Shown: in pieces, positions 19,005-29,446 of the stretch
Numbering within the stretch: position 1 is the stretch's first letter
How the letters are laid out: every line of letters starts with the position of its first letter
Made by a program: the position numbers and the translations under genes
Notes under the pieces: model-generated
Database searches by the model: none
Told to the model about the DNA's origin: nothing
The model's input: the letters and a program-made list of their open reading frames with translations, nothing else
Assembly (NCBI GenBank): GCA_937929945.1
Contig: CALFUK010000027.1
Coordinates: forward strand, 1-64,000
Source of the DNA: an uncultured Saprospiraceae bacterium
Lineage (GTDB): Bacteria > Bacteroidota > Bacteroidia > Chitinophagales > Saprospiraceae
Length of the DNA: 64,000 nt
Direction of reading: 5' to 3'

Positions 19005-20003
19005 ATGAGTATTCTTAATTTTCAAAAGCCAGATAAAATCATTCTCCAGAAAGCAGATGATTTTGAAGGTCAATTTGAATTTAAACCTCTTGAACCAGGT
19101 TTTGGTCAAACGATTGGAAATTCTCTTAGAAGAGTTCTACTGTCTTCACTTGAAGGTTATGCGATTTCAGCTGTACGTATAGCTGGTGTAGATCATGAGT
19201 TTTCTACAATCAAGGGAGTCGTTCAGGATGTAGTCGATATCATCCTAAACTTAAAGCAAGTCAGAATAAAGAGAAATGTCGAAGATGAGACTTCAATAGA
19301 AGAGAAAATATATTTGACTATCACAGGTAAAGATGCATTTCTTGCTGGAGATATAGAGTCAAGCACCAATGTATTTCAAGTAACTAATCCAGACTTAGTG
19401 ATCTGTAACATGGAGCCGTTCGTCAATATCGAGATGGAGCTCACTATCACTAAGGGAAGGGGGTATGTGCCTGCAGAAGAGAACATGCCTAAGGACGCAG
19501 CAATAGGGGTGATACCTGTAGATGCGATCTATACACCAATCAAAAAAGTAGCCTACTCTATAGAGAATACTCGTGTCGGTCAGAGAACAGATTACGAGAA
19601 GTTGACCATAGATCTAAAGACAGATGGTACCATTCACCCAGAGGAGGCTGTGAAAGAGGCGTCGAGAATTTTGATCCAGCACTTGATGTTGATCACAGAC
19701 GAGAATATCACATTCAATGATGCTGCTACAGCTGAAGAGAACATCGTCGATGAGCACATTCTGCACATGAGAAAATTATTGAAGACGTCACTCGAAGATT
19801 TAGACTTATCTGTGAGAGCATATAATTGTCTCAAAGCAGCAAAGATCAATTCTCTCGGAGAGATGGTGAAGTACGATACTCATGAGCTATTGAAATTCAG
19901 AAACTTTGGTAAGAAGTCTTTAGTAGAAATTGAAGAACTATTACAAAATAAAGGGTTGACTTTCGGGATGGATCTGAGTAAGTACAAACTGGAAGAAGCT
20001 TAA
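19005..20003 (+). CDS. rpoA: RNA polymerase alpha subunit
   Basis: Alpha dimerises to nucleate RNA polymerase assembly and binds activators and UP elements with its C-terminal domain. The 332-residue product has the N-terminal dimerisation domain ([20 protein letters not shown], residues about 20-45) and a separate C-terminal domain from about residue 250 ([36 protein letters not shown]). Both domains are full length. It lies 53 nt after rpsD and 79 nt before rplQ. Confidence 0.98.
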   Translation: MSILNFQKPDKIILQKADDFEGQFEFKPLEPGFGQTIGNSLRRVLLSSLEGYAISAVRIAGVDHEFSTIKGVVQDVVDIILNLKQVRIKRNVEDETSIEEKIYLTITGKDAFLAGDIESSTNVFQVTNPDLVICNMEPFVNIEMELTITKGRGYVPAEENMPKDAAIGVIPVDAIYTPIKKVAYSIENTRVGQRTDYEKLTIDLKTDGTIHPEEAVKEASRILIQHLMLITDENITFNDAATAEENIVDEHILHMRKLLKTSLEDLDLSVRAYNCLKAAKINSLGEMVKYDTHELLKFRNFGKKSLVEIEELLQNKGLTFGMDLSKYKLEEA

Positions 20004-20082
20004 CTAACAATATTATAAACTGCGCTTACAGTTCCACTGATGATTCAGCTGTTGATAGTGGCGCGATGATAACATAAAAATT

Positions 20083-20580
20083 ATGAGACACGGGAAGAAA
20101 TTCAACCATTTAGGACGGAAGAAGGGGCACAGAAGAGCCACATTGGCTAACATGGCTATATCTTTGATTGAGTACAAAAGAATCAATACGACATTAGCTA
20201 AGGCGAAAGCCCTTCGTGTTTATTTGGAGCCTTTAGTGACTAAGTCTAAGAATAATTCCACGCATTCCAGAAGAGTGGTGTTTGGATATTTACAAAATAA
20301 AGAAGCGATCAAGGAGCTTTTTGATGAGATCGGCGTAAAAGTAGCGGATCGCCCAGGAGGTTACCTGAGGATCGTAAAGACTGGGTTCAGAAAGGGAGAT
20401 GCCGCAGAAATGGCGATGATAGAATTTGTGGATTATAATGAAGTATACAGTAGCTCAAGTGCTTCTAAAGGCGGCAAGAAAACCAGAAGAAGAAGAGGAG
20501 GTAAGGGCGCAGCTACCACAAAAGCAACAGAAGCCACGGCAGCGTTAGCGGCGGCAGTCACTGCTGATGAAGAGGAGTAA
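20083..20580 (+). CDS. rplQ: Ribosomal protein L17
   Basis: L17 lies near the tunnel exit of the 50S subunit. The first 120 or so residues are canonical ([51 protein letters not shown]). At 165 residues it is longer than E. coli L17 because of a C-terminal tail, first Lys/Arg/Gly-rich ([13 protein letters not shown]) and then Ala/Thr-rich with an acidic end (TADEEE). It is the last gene of the ribosomal run and is followed by a terminator. Confidence 0.97.
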   Translation: MRHGKKFNHLGRKKGHRRATLANMAISLIEYKRINTTLAKAKALRVYLEPLVTKSKNNSTHSRRVVFGYLQNKEAIKELFDEIGVKVADRPGGYLRIVKTGFRKGDAAEMAMIEFVDYNEVYSSSSASKGGKKTRRRRGGKGAATTKATEATAALAAAVTADEEE

Positions 20581-20606
20581 GTCCCTCAGAAAGACATAAT
20601 GTTGCA

Positions 20607-20641
20607 AAGCCCTTTCCGGATTACCCAGAAAGGGCTTTTTT
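20607..20641 (+). terminator. Rho-independent terminator after rplQ
   Basis: AAGCCCTTTC at 20607-20616 pairs perfectly with GAAAGGGCTT at 20628-20637 (10 bp, 11-nt loop), and the descending arm leads directly into a T-run. This ends the rpsJ-rplQ transcription unit 27 nt after the rplQ stop. Confidence 0.93.
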
Positions 20642-20693
20642 AATTTTGCAGAAAGAGAAATCATATCTACATTTTACGTATAAGTAATATTTC

Positions 20694-20701
20694 TATATTT
20701 G
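20694..20701 (+). promoter_or_regulatory. Promoter -7 element for the carA leader
   Basis: TATATTTG is a perfect TAnnTTTG box. No good TTG lies 19-23 bp upstream; a T-run (TTTT, 20672-20675) is at 18 bp. Transcription would begin near 20708, about 220 nt before the carA start codon, so the structured segment that follows would be transcribed. Confidence 0.55.
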
Positions 20702-20707
20702 CGAATA

Positions 20708-20905
20708 ATTTTGTCAGCTTGAAACTATCTACAATATTGATATAAAGCCGAAGCCGCTGATGGGTTCTGCATAAAGTGATCGAATCATTGGTAGGGTGTC
20801 AATTTGAAGCCTCCCACTGATTCGAAGACCCTGTGCAGGACATTTGATCGGATAAAGTAAATGGAGAATTTCCAGATCGAGCAAAGTAGATAGCTGATCG
20901 TCTTT
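20708..20905 (+). ncRNA. Candidate structured leader of carA or free small RNA
   Basis: The segment can fold into one long closed rod. A basal stem joins 20725-20732 (CTATCTAC) to 20886-20893 (GTAGATAG), extended by 20714-20717 (TCAG) with 20894-20897 (CTGA) across a 7-nt bulge. A middle 9-bp stem joins 20764-20772 to 20833-20841. The apical hairpin 20780-20825 has 14 bp (8 perfect pairs, TCGAATCA with TGATTCGA, then two 3-bp blocks each preceded by a T-C mismatch). Large internal loops (31 and 44 nt) lie between the basal and middle stems. The roughly 190-nt rod with a central bubble is reminiscent of 6S RNA, but I cannot match it to any family. The alternative is a regulatory 5' leader controlling carA. 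Confidence 0.45.
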
Positions 20906-20925
20906 TCATCTTAAAATGTTATCAT

Positions 20926-22038
20926 ATGATAGAGAGCACTCATAAAAAATGTATTCTAGTCTTAGCTGATGGTCTCTCCTTCGAGGGTAAAGCTGCTGGA
21001 GCTACTGGCACAGCCACAGGAGAAATATGTTTTAATACTGGTATGACAGGCTATCAAGAAGTCTTCACTGATCCTTCTTACTATGGTCAGCTGCTGGTGA
21101 CGACTAACGCCCATATTGGAAATTATGGGATCAAAGACACAGAGATCGAATCTGAAAAAATTCAAATCTCGGGTTTGATCTGCAAGAATTTTACCAATCA
21201 GTATTCGAGACAGCAAGCTACCGAGACCATAGATGATTATTTTAAGCGGAATAATATGGTAGTCATTCATGGCATAGACACTCGAGCCTTAGTCAGACAT
21301 ATCAGATCAAGAGGCGCTATGAACGCGATCATATCTTCAGAAGAACTAGATGTCGAAAAGTTAAAATCCCAGCTCAAGGATGTACCCAGTATGGATGGGT
21401 TAGAGTTAGCATCCGTGGTATCCACAGAGGAGAGCTATTATTTTGGAGAGGAAAGCGCTGAGCGTAAGGTAGCCGTATTGGATTTCGGTACGAAGAAGAA
21501 TATACTACGATGTTTCTCCGATCGAGGTTGCTATCTAAAAGTTTTTCCAGCGAAGACACCCTTTGAGACCATTAAGGCATGGAATCCTGATGGCTATTTT
21601 CTTTCTAATGGCCCGGGTGATCCAGCGAGTATGGACTATGCGGTCAAGACAGCTAAAGAAATCCTACATGAAGAGAAGCCTGTGTTTGGTATCTGCTTAG
21701 GTCATCAGATATTGGCATTGTCGGTTGATATTCCGACTTATAAAATGCACCACGGTCATCGAGGGATCAATCAGCCAGTTAAGAATTTGGTGACTGGGAA
21801 GTCAGAGATTACCAGCCAGAACCATGGTTTCGGTGTTAGTCCAGATGCAATACGAGAGAATGCTGACCGGGTAGAGATCACCCACATGAATCTAAATGAT
21901 GATACCATAGAAGGTATCAAAATCAAAGACAAACCTGCCTTCTCAGTACAATACCACCCTGAAGCGGCCCCTGGTCCACATGATGCCAGATATCTATTTG
22001 ATAACTTTATTGAACTTATTGACAAAAACAAAAACTAA
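20926..22038 (+). CDS. carA: Carbamoyl-phosphate synthase small (glutaminase) subunit
   Basis: This subunit hydrolyses glutamine and passes ammonia to the large subunit (CarB, not in the window) for carbamoyl phosphate synthesis, feeding arginine and pyrimidine biosynthesis. The 370-residue product has the N-terminal CPSase domain (GYQEVFTDPSYYGQLLV) and a C-terminal class I glutamine amidotransferase domain with the nucleophile Cys in FGICLGHQIL and the His-Glu pair in VQYHPEAAPGPHD. It is preceded by a long structured leader and followed after 6 nt by eno. Confidence 0.97.
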   Translation: MIESTHKKCILVLADGLSFEGKAAGATGTATGEICFNTGMTGYQEVFTDPSYYGQLLVTTNAHIGNYGIKDTEIESEKIQISGLICKNFTNQYSRQQATETIDDYFKRNNMVVIHGIDTRALVRHIRSRGAMNAIISSEELDVEKLKSQLKDVPSMDGLELASVVSTEESYYFGEESAERKVAVLDFGTKKNILRCFSDRGCYLKVFPAKTPFETIKAWNPDGYFLSNGPGDPASMDYAVKTAKEILHEEKPVFGICLGHQILALSVDIPTYKMHHGHRGINQPVKNLVTGKSEITSQNHGFGVSPDAIRENADRVEITHMNLNDDTIEGIKIKDKPAFSVQYHPEAAPGPHDARYLFDNFIELIDKNKN

Positions 22039-23328
<1,290 letters not shown>

Positions 23329-23340
23329 TATCCATAGCAG

Positions 23341-23377
23341 ACGAGCCGTGATGTAGTTATCATGGCTCGTTTTATTT
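23341..23377 (+). terminator. Rho-independent terminator after eno
   Basis: ACGAGCCGTGAT at 23341-23352 pairs with ATCATGGCTCGT at 23359-23370 (12 bp with one G-T wobble, 6-nt loop), followed by TTTATTT. It ends the carA-eno transcript. Confidence 0.88.
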
Positions 23378-23435
23378 AGGAGCATTTTTGCTCAAGGATC
23401 AGCTATAGCTGCAAGGGCTGCTTTGGACTAAATAA

Positions 23436-23467
23436 TTGGATCAAGCTGGAGATATTCATTATATTTG
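23436..23467 (+). promoter_or_regulatory. Promoter of the DivIC/FtsB-like gene and sucD
   Basis: TTG at 23436-23438 and TATATTTG at 23460-23467, spaced 21 bp, match the Bacteroidota consensus fully. The start near 23474 falls just before the ATG at 23481, which supports that codon and rules out the in-frame ATG at 23436, since it lies inside the promoter. Confidence 0.75.
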
Positions 23468-23480
23468 TAAAAAATGTAAT

Positions 23481-23792
23481 ATGTTTTCTAAAGAAAAAAT
23501 TAGGTCCGTTTGGAAAGCACAGTTAATCAAGTTCTGCCTGAATAAGTACATGCTGACTTTTCTGATCTTTTTAGCCTATTTGACCTTTTTCGATAAGTAT
23601 AATCTGATAAATCAGTTAAAGTTGAGCCGTTCATTAGCCGTTTTAGAGCTGGAAAAAGAGGATTATCAGGAGCAATTGGAAAAAGCACTGCTGGATCAAG
23701 AGCTTTTGGAAAAAGATATTGAAAGATTCGCTAGAGAACAATACTATATCCACAAAGAAAATGAGGATATTTACATCATAGAAAGAGAATAG
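23481..23792 (+). CDS. Septum formation initiator (DivIC/FtsB-like) protein
   Basis: This small bitopic protein is predicted to act in the divisome, as FtsB/DivIC does with FtsL and FtsQ/DivIB. From ATG 23481 it has 103 residues: a short basic cytoplasmic N-terminus ([14 protein letters not shown]), one membrane helix (about residues 24-40, [14 protein letters not shown]), a coiled coil rich in Leu, Glu and Lys, and the closing [16 protein letters not shown] pattern typical of the family. It lies next to sucD with a 1-nt gap. Confidence 0.85.
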   Translation: MFSKEKIRSVWKAQLIKFCLNKYMLTFLIFLAYLTFFDKYNLINQLKLSRSLAVLELEKEDYQEQLEKALLDQELLEKDIERFAREQYYIHKENEDIYIIERE

Positions 23793-23793
23793 A

Positions 23794-24663
23794 ATGAGTG
23801 TATTAGTAAATAAGGATTCGAAGATAATAGTACAAGGTTTCACTGGTAAAGAGGGATCATTTCATTCAGGTCAGATGATCGAGTATGGCACACCCATCGT
23901 CGGTGGTGTGACTCCTGGTAAAGGAGGACAGACTCATCTGGATAAGCCTGTGTACAATACCGTATCAGAAGCTGTGGATAAAGCAGGCGCTGACACGAGT
24001 ATCATCTTTGTTCCACCTAAGTTCGCAGCTGATGCCATTATGGAGGCTGCTGATGCGGGGATATCTGTTATCATATGTATCACGGAGGGTATACCCGTCC
24101 AAGATATGGTGAAGGTATATGCCTTTTTAAAGGACCGTGATGTAAGGCTCATTGGACCTAACTGTCCAGGCATTATTACTCCAGGTGAGGCCAAGTGTGG
24201 TATCATGCCAGGGTTCATTCATAATCCAGGTCGCATTGGCATCGTATCTCGTTCTGGGACGCTGACATATGAGGCAGTTGATCAGGTGACTAAGGCTGGT
24301 CTGGGCCAATCTACTTGCATTGGTATTGGAGGTGACCCTATCGTTGGGACATCGACAAAGGAGGCTGTAGAGTTATTGATGAATGATCCAGATACTGATG
24401 GCATCGTCATGATAGGCGAGATAGGAGGTGGTATGGAGGCAGAAGCAGCACACTACATCAAGGAGCACGGTACGAAGCCTGTCGTAGGCTTTATCGCAGG
24501 TAAGACGGCTCCTAAAGGTAGAACCATGGGACATGCTGGAGCGATCATTGGTGGGGAGCACGATACAGCAGAGGCTAAAATGAAAATTATGGCAGAATGC
24601 GGTATCCATGTCGTCGAATCACCAGCTGATATCGGTGTCACAATGAAAAAAGCGCTTGCTTAG
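23794..24663 (+). CDS. sucD: Succinate-CoA ligase (ADP-forming) alpha subunit
   Basis: SucD and SucC catalyse substrate-level phosphorylation in the TCA cycle; sucC is not in the window. The 289-residue product has the CoA-binding Rossmann domain ([20 protein letters not shown]) and the ligase domain, with the phosphorylated histidine in [11 protein letters not shown] and the [10 protein letters not shown] motif. Length is standard. Its start follows the upstream stop by 1 nt, so translation is probably coupled. Confidence 0.97.
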   Translation: MSVLVNKDSKIIVQGFTGKEGSFHSGQMIEYGTPIVGGVTPGKGGQTHLDKPVYNTVSEAVDKAGADTSIIFVPPKFAADAIMEAADAGISVIICITEGIPVQDMVKVYAFLKDRDVRLIGPNCPGIITPGEAKCGIMPGFIHNPGRIGIVSRSGTLTYEAVDQVTKAGLGQSTCIGIGGDPIVGTSTKEAVELLMNDPDTDGIVMIGEIGGGMEAEAAHYIKEHGTKPVVGFIAGKTAPKGRTMGHAGAIIGGEHDTAEAKMKIMAECGIHVVESPADIGVTMKKALA

Positions 24664-24676
24664 GCGTTATTTTTTT
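24646..24676 (+). terminator. Probable intrinsic terminator at the end of sucD
   Basis: AAAAAAGCGC (24646-24655) can pair with GCGTTATTTT (24664-24673): five pairs, one A-A mismatch, four A-T pairs, with an 8-nt loop, ending in T7 (24670-24676). The ascending arm overlaps the last sucD codons. Confidence 0.5.
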
Positions 24677-24807
24677 CTGTTTTGCACCTACAATATAGTT
24701 ACAGGAGCCTGTATACAATGTGGTTCGGACACTACAAATCGTCATTATAGTGGAGTTTAGTTTTAGATTTACTCTATCTTTATCCACGAATTGTATACCC
24801 GCGTCAG

Positions 24808-27800
24808 ATGAAATTAATAATTAAGTCTCTATTACTTATTCTATTCCCTGTTTTATCATATTCTCAGCTCTTTATCAATGAAGTGATGAGTGATAATGAT
24901 ACCTCACACGTCGATAACTTTAATCAGTATGAGGATTGGGTAGAGATCTATAATAGATCTAATGCACCCATTGACTTAGCTGGCTACTATTTATCTGATA
25001 ATCCCGCCGAACCCCTTAAATGGGAAGTCCCAGCGTCTAATCCATCACTTACGACTGTGCCAGCTAATGGGTTTGCTATATTTTGGTTTGATGATGATGA
25101 GAGCCAAGGTGCCAATCATACTAACTTTAAGCTAAGTGATAATGGAGAGTGGCTTGGTATCATGTCCTATAATGGGATTAATGTTAGTATTGTCGATTCG
25201 CTTACTGTACCAGCTGTCAAAGGTGATTATAGTTATGGTAGGGCATCCAATAATAATAATAATCTTGTCACCTTTTCAGTGTCCAGTTTCAATGCTAATA
25301 ATGCGAGGGGGACTAAGAAGGTAGAGGATGTCGTCTTTTCTAAATCAGGCGGCAAGTATGCCTCTGCTACCACAGTCACGCTCAGCTGTCCCACACCGAA
25401 TGCTCAAATCAGATATACACTCGATGGCTCAGAGCCTCAGAGTAATTCGCCACTGTATACAGGACCCATATCTGTCACCGGAGTAAGTACCATCAGAGCT
25501 AGTGGATTCCGACTCGGCTGGGAAAAGAGTGAGCCTGCCTCCGAGACGTATCTAGTAGGTATCAATCATGCGCTTCCTGTCATAACTATTAATACTGATC
25601 CTGATAACCTATGGGATGACCAAATTGGTATCTATGTGACGGGGACTAATGGCCTCGTGGCGAACTGCGGTTCTGTACCGCATAATTACAACCAGCCCTG
25701 GGAGAGACGAGCCAATGTGCAATTCTATGAAGCTGACGGAACCTTTGGATTCAATATCGATGCTGGTATATCGATAGCAGGGGGATGTTCTAGGAAAAAT
25801 GCACAGAAAGGTCTCAATATCGAAACGAAGCGGCAATACGGATCAAAGAATATCCCTTACCAGGTATTTCCGAATCGAGATCAACACGAATTTCGCAGAC
25901 TCAAGCTACGATCGGGGGGGAATGACTGGAATAGAAGCTCGATCCGAGATGCAGTCACTCAAAAATTCGTAGAAGACAAAATAGACTTAGATGTGCAAGG
26001 CAGCCGTAATGTCGTCTTGTATCTTAATGACGAATACTGGGGCATCATGAGAATCAGGGATACTTATAGCCAGCATTATATTAATTTTCAGCATGAGAAA
26101 GTAGACAAAGATTCGATTAATTTGTTCGAGTGTTACTTGACTTATCCTATTGATATTGATGACCTACAAGTCTCTGAGGGATCGGGACAAGATTTTGTTG
26201 ACCTCCTTAACTTTATGGATGCCAACGATCTATCTGTAACTAATAATTATAACTATGTCAGCTCTAAAATAGAGGTAAGTGAATTTATAAATTATCATAT
26301 CATTCAGACTTTCGCAGCTAATACTGACTGGCCCAGGAATAACTATGAAGTATGGAATGAGAGTGGAGGTAAAAAGTATCGATGGCTCCTCTTCGACACC
26401 GACTTTGGATTAGGTAGACAGCAAAATAACGATCCAAATAGTAGGACGACGAATCCTCCTAATTTCGATGCCTTACATTTTGCTACTCAAGATCAAGTGA
26501 CAGGCTGGCCTAATGATCCAGCGTCTACCATGATGTTAAGAAAGCTTTTAGCCAACACAGAATTTAAAAATGAATTCATTCAGCGATACGCGACACAGCT
26601 CAATATATTATTCGATCCCAGCCGAACGACTGCTATTGTGGATAGCTTCAGAAATGAGTTAGCACCCGATATGCAGGATCATCTTGAAAAGTTCAATCTT
26701 CGATCTAAATTAGTGAACAATTGGCATGAACAAGTGGATCTTCTGAATGACTGGCTAACACTAAGACATCCATTCGTATATACAAATATCAGGGATCATT
26801 TTGGCTTGTCAGGCACCTATAATCTGACGGTGAATGTTAATGCTTCTACGAAGGGTCGCGTCATGCTCAATGAAAATGAATTTCTTGCACCGATTAATTA
26901 TACAGGCAAGTATTTTGATAATGTACCTATGGTGCTGACCGCAGTTGCTGATCCAGGATACCGATTTTCACACTGGCAAGAAACGGGCGTGACGGATGCG
27001 AGAGTGACAGTGAATTATTCCACTAATAAGACACTGACTCCCGTCTTTGTATCTGCCTCAGATTTGGTGATTAATGAATTACACTACAATCCATTAGGCA
27101 ATAGTGAGTCAGCTGAGTTCTTAGAAATCTATAATCCTGATAGTAGTCCGAAGCAGATAGGGACATATACGTTTACCAGAGGTCTTTGTTTTGACTTTCC
27201 AGCTAATACCACCATAGGACCAGGTGAATATATCATCTTAGCTAAGGATGCATCAGTATACGCTGGTAATGGCTATCAAGTATTCGAGTGGGACCAGTCT
27301 AGCCTCGACAATGGGGGCGAATTTCTCCAACTCGAAAACGGAGCAGGTCAGATCATAGACAGCTTACGATATAATGACAAGTCACCATGGGTGGCTACTG
27401 CCGATAATGGATTCTATAGTTTGGGACTGATATCACCAACACTGGATAATGCCCTGCCTGAGTCGTGGGATGTTCAGTCAAGGTTCATTACACCAGGTGC
27501 ACTGAATGAGTTTCAGACTAATAATACAGAACATGATTTTTCGGGCATTGCGATTAATGAAATTCATTACTTGCCTTATGACAGCATCATCAGTCCAGGA
27601 GACAGTATAGGTGGTAAGAATTTCGAATTTGTAGAAATTAAAAACATAACCAATGCGCCGATAGATATGACAGGCATGGCCTTTGCCAAGGGGATTACGT
27701 ATAGCTTCCCTGATGGCACGATCCTACCTGCAAATGGCTTTATTGTTTTAGCTGAAGATTCGCTGCGATTTATTGATCGATATGGAATGCCACCTTCGGG

Positions 27801-29187
27801 GGAGTATTCTGGTAAGTTGGATAATGGGGGAGAAGAATTGTGGCTCGTAGATAGTACTGCTACACTACTTGATGTCGTGGATTATAAGGTCAGCTATCCT
27901 TGGCCTGTACTTCCCAGTAATCGACAGTATAGCTTGGGCTGCATTGACTGTTCTGTGGACAATGATTCCCAGGTGAATTGGTTTAGACAGAGTATTCCCG
28001 TCACACCCTTTGCAGAGAATGTTTTTGATCCTAATGTCATACCGTCATATGATGGCTTAGTGATAAATGAGTTTCATTTTAATCCAGTACAGGGTAGCAG
28101 TTTGGAATATATAGAGATCAAGAATATTTCGACTAACTTAATGTTCTTGACTGATGTCTCATTTACTCAAGGGGTTAATTATACCTTTCCAGATCAATTC
28201 CCTTTTGCTCCTGGGGCACATATAGTGATTGCTAAGGATTCAATAGCTTTTTTTAATCACTTTGGCTTTTCTCCAGCCGGTGAATATTCTGGGACACTCT
28301 CTAACACTGGTGAGATTATTAGAGTCGAGGACCTATTCGGGAATACCATAGATCTGGTCAATTATAGTGCCTCCTTCCCTTGGAATCCTACGCCAGCAAA
28401 TGGACAATTCAGTGCTGCATTGATTGATCCCAACTATGATAATGATAGCCCAGCCAATTGGTCTCAGCAAAATGTGCAATATACACCCGGTGCTCAAAAC
28501 ACCTTTGGTGCCATTAATCGAGTGACGGATATCATCATTAATGAGATTCATTATGATCCCATCGGAGGCGGTATACATGAATTTATTGAGTTAAAAAATA
28601 ATGGTCCAGGCATTACATTCTTACCAGACGTGAAGTTGAGTGGAGGAATATCCTATTCATTCGCTGATACAGACTTGATCTTGTCGGGTGGATTTATTGT
28701 CTTAGCTAGAAATGCTGCAGGCTTCCAAGCAAAGTATGGTTTCGCTCCTCATGGCCAATATTCAGGAGCACTTTCTAATGATGGAGAGGTTGTGAAAATC
28801 ACGGACCTGTATAATACGACAGTAGATCAAGTAAATTATGGGATAAGCTCTCCATGGGATTCTACGCCTTCACAGGGTGATTATAGCTTGGCTCTGCTGG
28901 ATGGTAATATGGATAATGCTAATCCTGCCAGTTGGACGACTCAGGATGTATTCGTGACTCCGCGAGCTGAAAATAGTTTTCCTCTGTGTAAAGATTTTAT
29001 CATAGAGTCTAACATGCCAGCGATACCTGCTGGACTGAAGCAAGCCAATATTAATATCACTAGTAATGGTCATGTAGACGCAGCCAATCAAGTGATATTC
29101 AGAGCAGGAGATAATATTCTACTCAATCCAGAATTTGAAGTCTTGCCAGGTGCTCAGTTTGAAGCTGTCATAGGTCCTTGTAACTAA
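24808..29187 (+). CDS. Secreted CotH-kinase / lamin-tail-domain protein
   Basis: This 1459-residue exported protein has a signal peptide (MKLIIKSLLLILFPVLSYSQ). A first lamin-tail domain (LTD) follows (residues about 20-150, LFINEVMSDND), then a chitobiase-type beta domain (about 180-250, ITYTLDG-like IRYTLDGSEPQ). Next is a CotH kinase domain (about 255-560) with the metal-binding LLFDTDFGLGRQ motif (Asp530 and Asp532), then a bacterial repeat-like segment. Four more LTDs start near residues 752, 913, 1083 and 1241, each opening with an INE-(L/I/F)-H motif. The last 65 residues form a module with a VIFRAGDNILLNPEFEVLPG pattern, common at the ends of secreted Bacteroidota proteins, rather than a standard T9SS tail. 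CotH proteins of spore formers are protein kinases; activity and substrate here are inference. Confidence 0.88.
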   Translation: MKLIIKSLLLILFPVLSYSQLFINEVMSDNDTSHVDNFNQYEDWVEIYNRSNAPIDLAGYYLSDNPAEPLKWEVPASNPSLTTVPANGFAIFWFDDDESQGANHTNFKLSDNGEWLGIMSYNGINVSIVDSLTVPAVKGDYSYGRASNNNNNLVTFSVSSFNANNARGTKKVEDVVFSKSGGKYASATTVTLSCPTPNAQIRYTLDGSEPQSNSPLYTGPISVTGVSTIRASGFRLGWEKSEPASETYLVGINHALPVITINTDPDNLWDDQIGIYVTGTNGLVANCGSVPHNYNQPWERRANVQFYEADGTFGFNIDAGISIAGGCSRKNAQKGLNIETKRQYGSKNIPYQVFPNRDQHEFRRLKLRSGGNDWNRSSIRDAVTQKFVEDKIDLDVQGSRNVVLYLNDEYWGIMRIRDTYSQHYINFQHEKVDKDSINLFECYLTYPIDIDDLQVSEGSGQDFVDLLNFMDANDLSVTNNYNYVSSKIEVSEFINYHIIQTFAANTDWPRNNYEVWNESGGKKYRWLLFDTDFGLGRQQNNDPNSRTTNPPNFDALHFATQDQVTGWPNDPASTMMLRKLLANTEFKNEFIQRYATQLNILFDPSRTTAIVDSFRNELAPDMQDHLEKFNLRSKLVNNWHEQVDLLNDWLTLRHPFVYTNIRDHFGLSGTYNLTVNVNASTKGRVMLNENEFLAPINYTGKYFDNVPMVLTAVADPGYRFSHWQETGVTDARVTVNYSTNKTLTPVFVSASDLVINELHYNPLGNSESAEFLEIYNPDSSPKQIGTYTFTRGLCFDFPANTTIGPGEYIILAKDASVYAGNGYQVFEWDQSSLDNGGEFLQLENGAGQIIDSLRYNDKSPWVATADNGFYSLGLISPTLDNALPESWDVQSRFITPGALNEFQTNNTEHDFSGIAINEIHYLPYDSIISPGDSIGGKNFEFVEIKNITNAPIDMTGMAFAKGITYSFPDGTILPANGFIVLAEDSLRFIDRYGMPPSGEYSGKLDNGGEELWLVDSTATLLDVVDYKVSYPWPVLPSNRQYSLGCIDCSVDNDSQVNWFRQSIPVTPFAENVFDPNVIPSYDGLVINEFHFNPVQGSSLEYIEIKNISTNLMFLTDVSFTQGVNYTFPDQFPFAPGAHIVIAKDSIAFFNHFGFSPAGEYSGTLSNTGEIIRVEDLFGNTIDLVNYSASFPWNPTPANGQFSAALIDPNYDNDSPANWSQQNVQYTPGAQNTFGAINRVTDIIINEIHYDPIGGGIHEFIELKNNGPGITFLPDVKLSGGISYSFADTDLILSGGFIVLARNAAGFQAKYGFAPHGQYSGALSNDGEVVKITDLYNTTVDQVNYGISSPWDSTPSQGDYSLALLDGNMDNANPASWTTQDVFVTPRAENSFPLCKDFIIESNMPAIPAGLKQANINITSNGHVDAANQVIFRAGDNILLNPEFEVLPGAQFEAVIGPCN

Positions 29188-29446
29188 GCGTATAAGGGTT
29201 GCTTTAATCAAATATGCAAGTCTATTCCTTGACTGTATAAAGTATTGATATTCAATTGTTTGGAAGAATCAGTTGTCTATCCTACATCACTGTGTAAAGT
29301 GCTTAACCATCAGATTGATAAGCCTCTTGTTATAGGCTGTGCTACTTGGCTTAGCATGTAGGGTTTAGCTACGCACATAAATTTGGATCATCCTGAGTAG
29401 GACTCACCGCGCGATACCATAATCTATTTATTGGATTTTTTTTCTG
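29188..29446. other. Convergent intergenic region without a clear feature
   Basis: These 259 bp separate the ends of the CotH-like gene and the minus-strand barrel gene. I found no reading frame worth calling and no strong hairpin followed by a T-run in either direction. Confidence 0.5.

Noticed and set aside
20818-20830. TTCGA-containing segment resembling a tRNA T-loop
   Set aside because: The required GGTTCRANNCC context, acceptor stem and anticodon arm are absent; the segment pairs with TCGAATCA in the carA leader hairpin instead.
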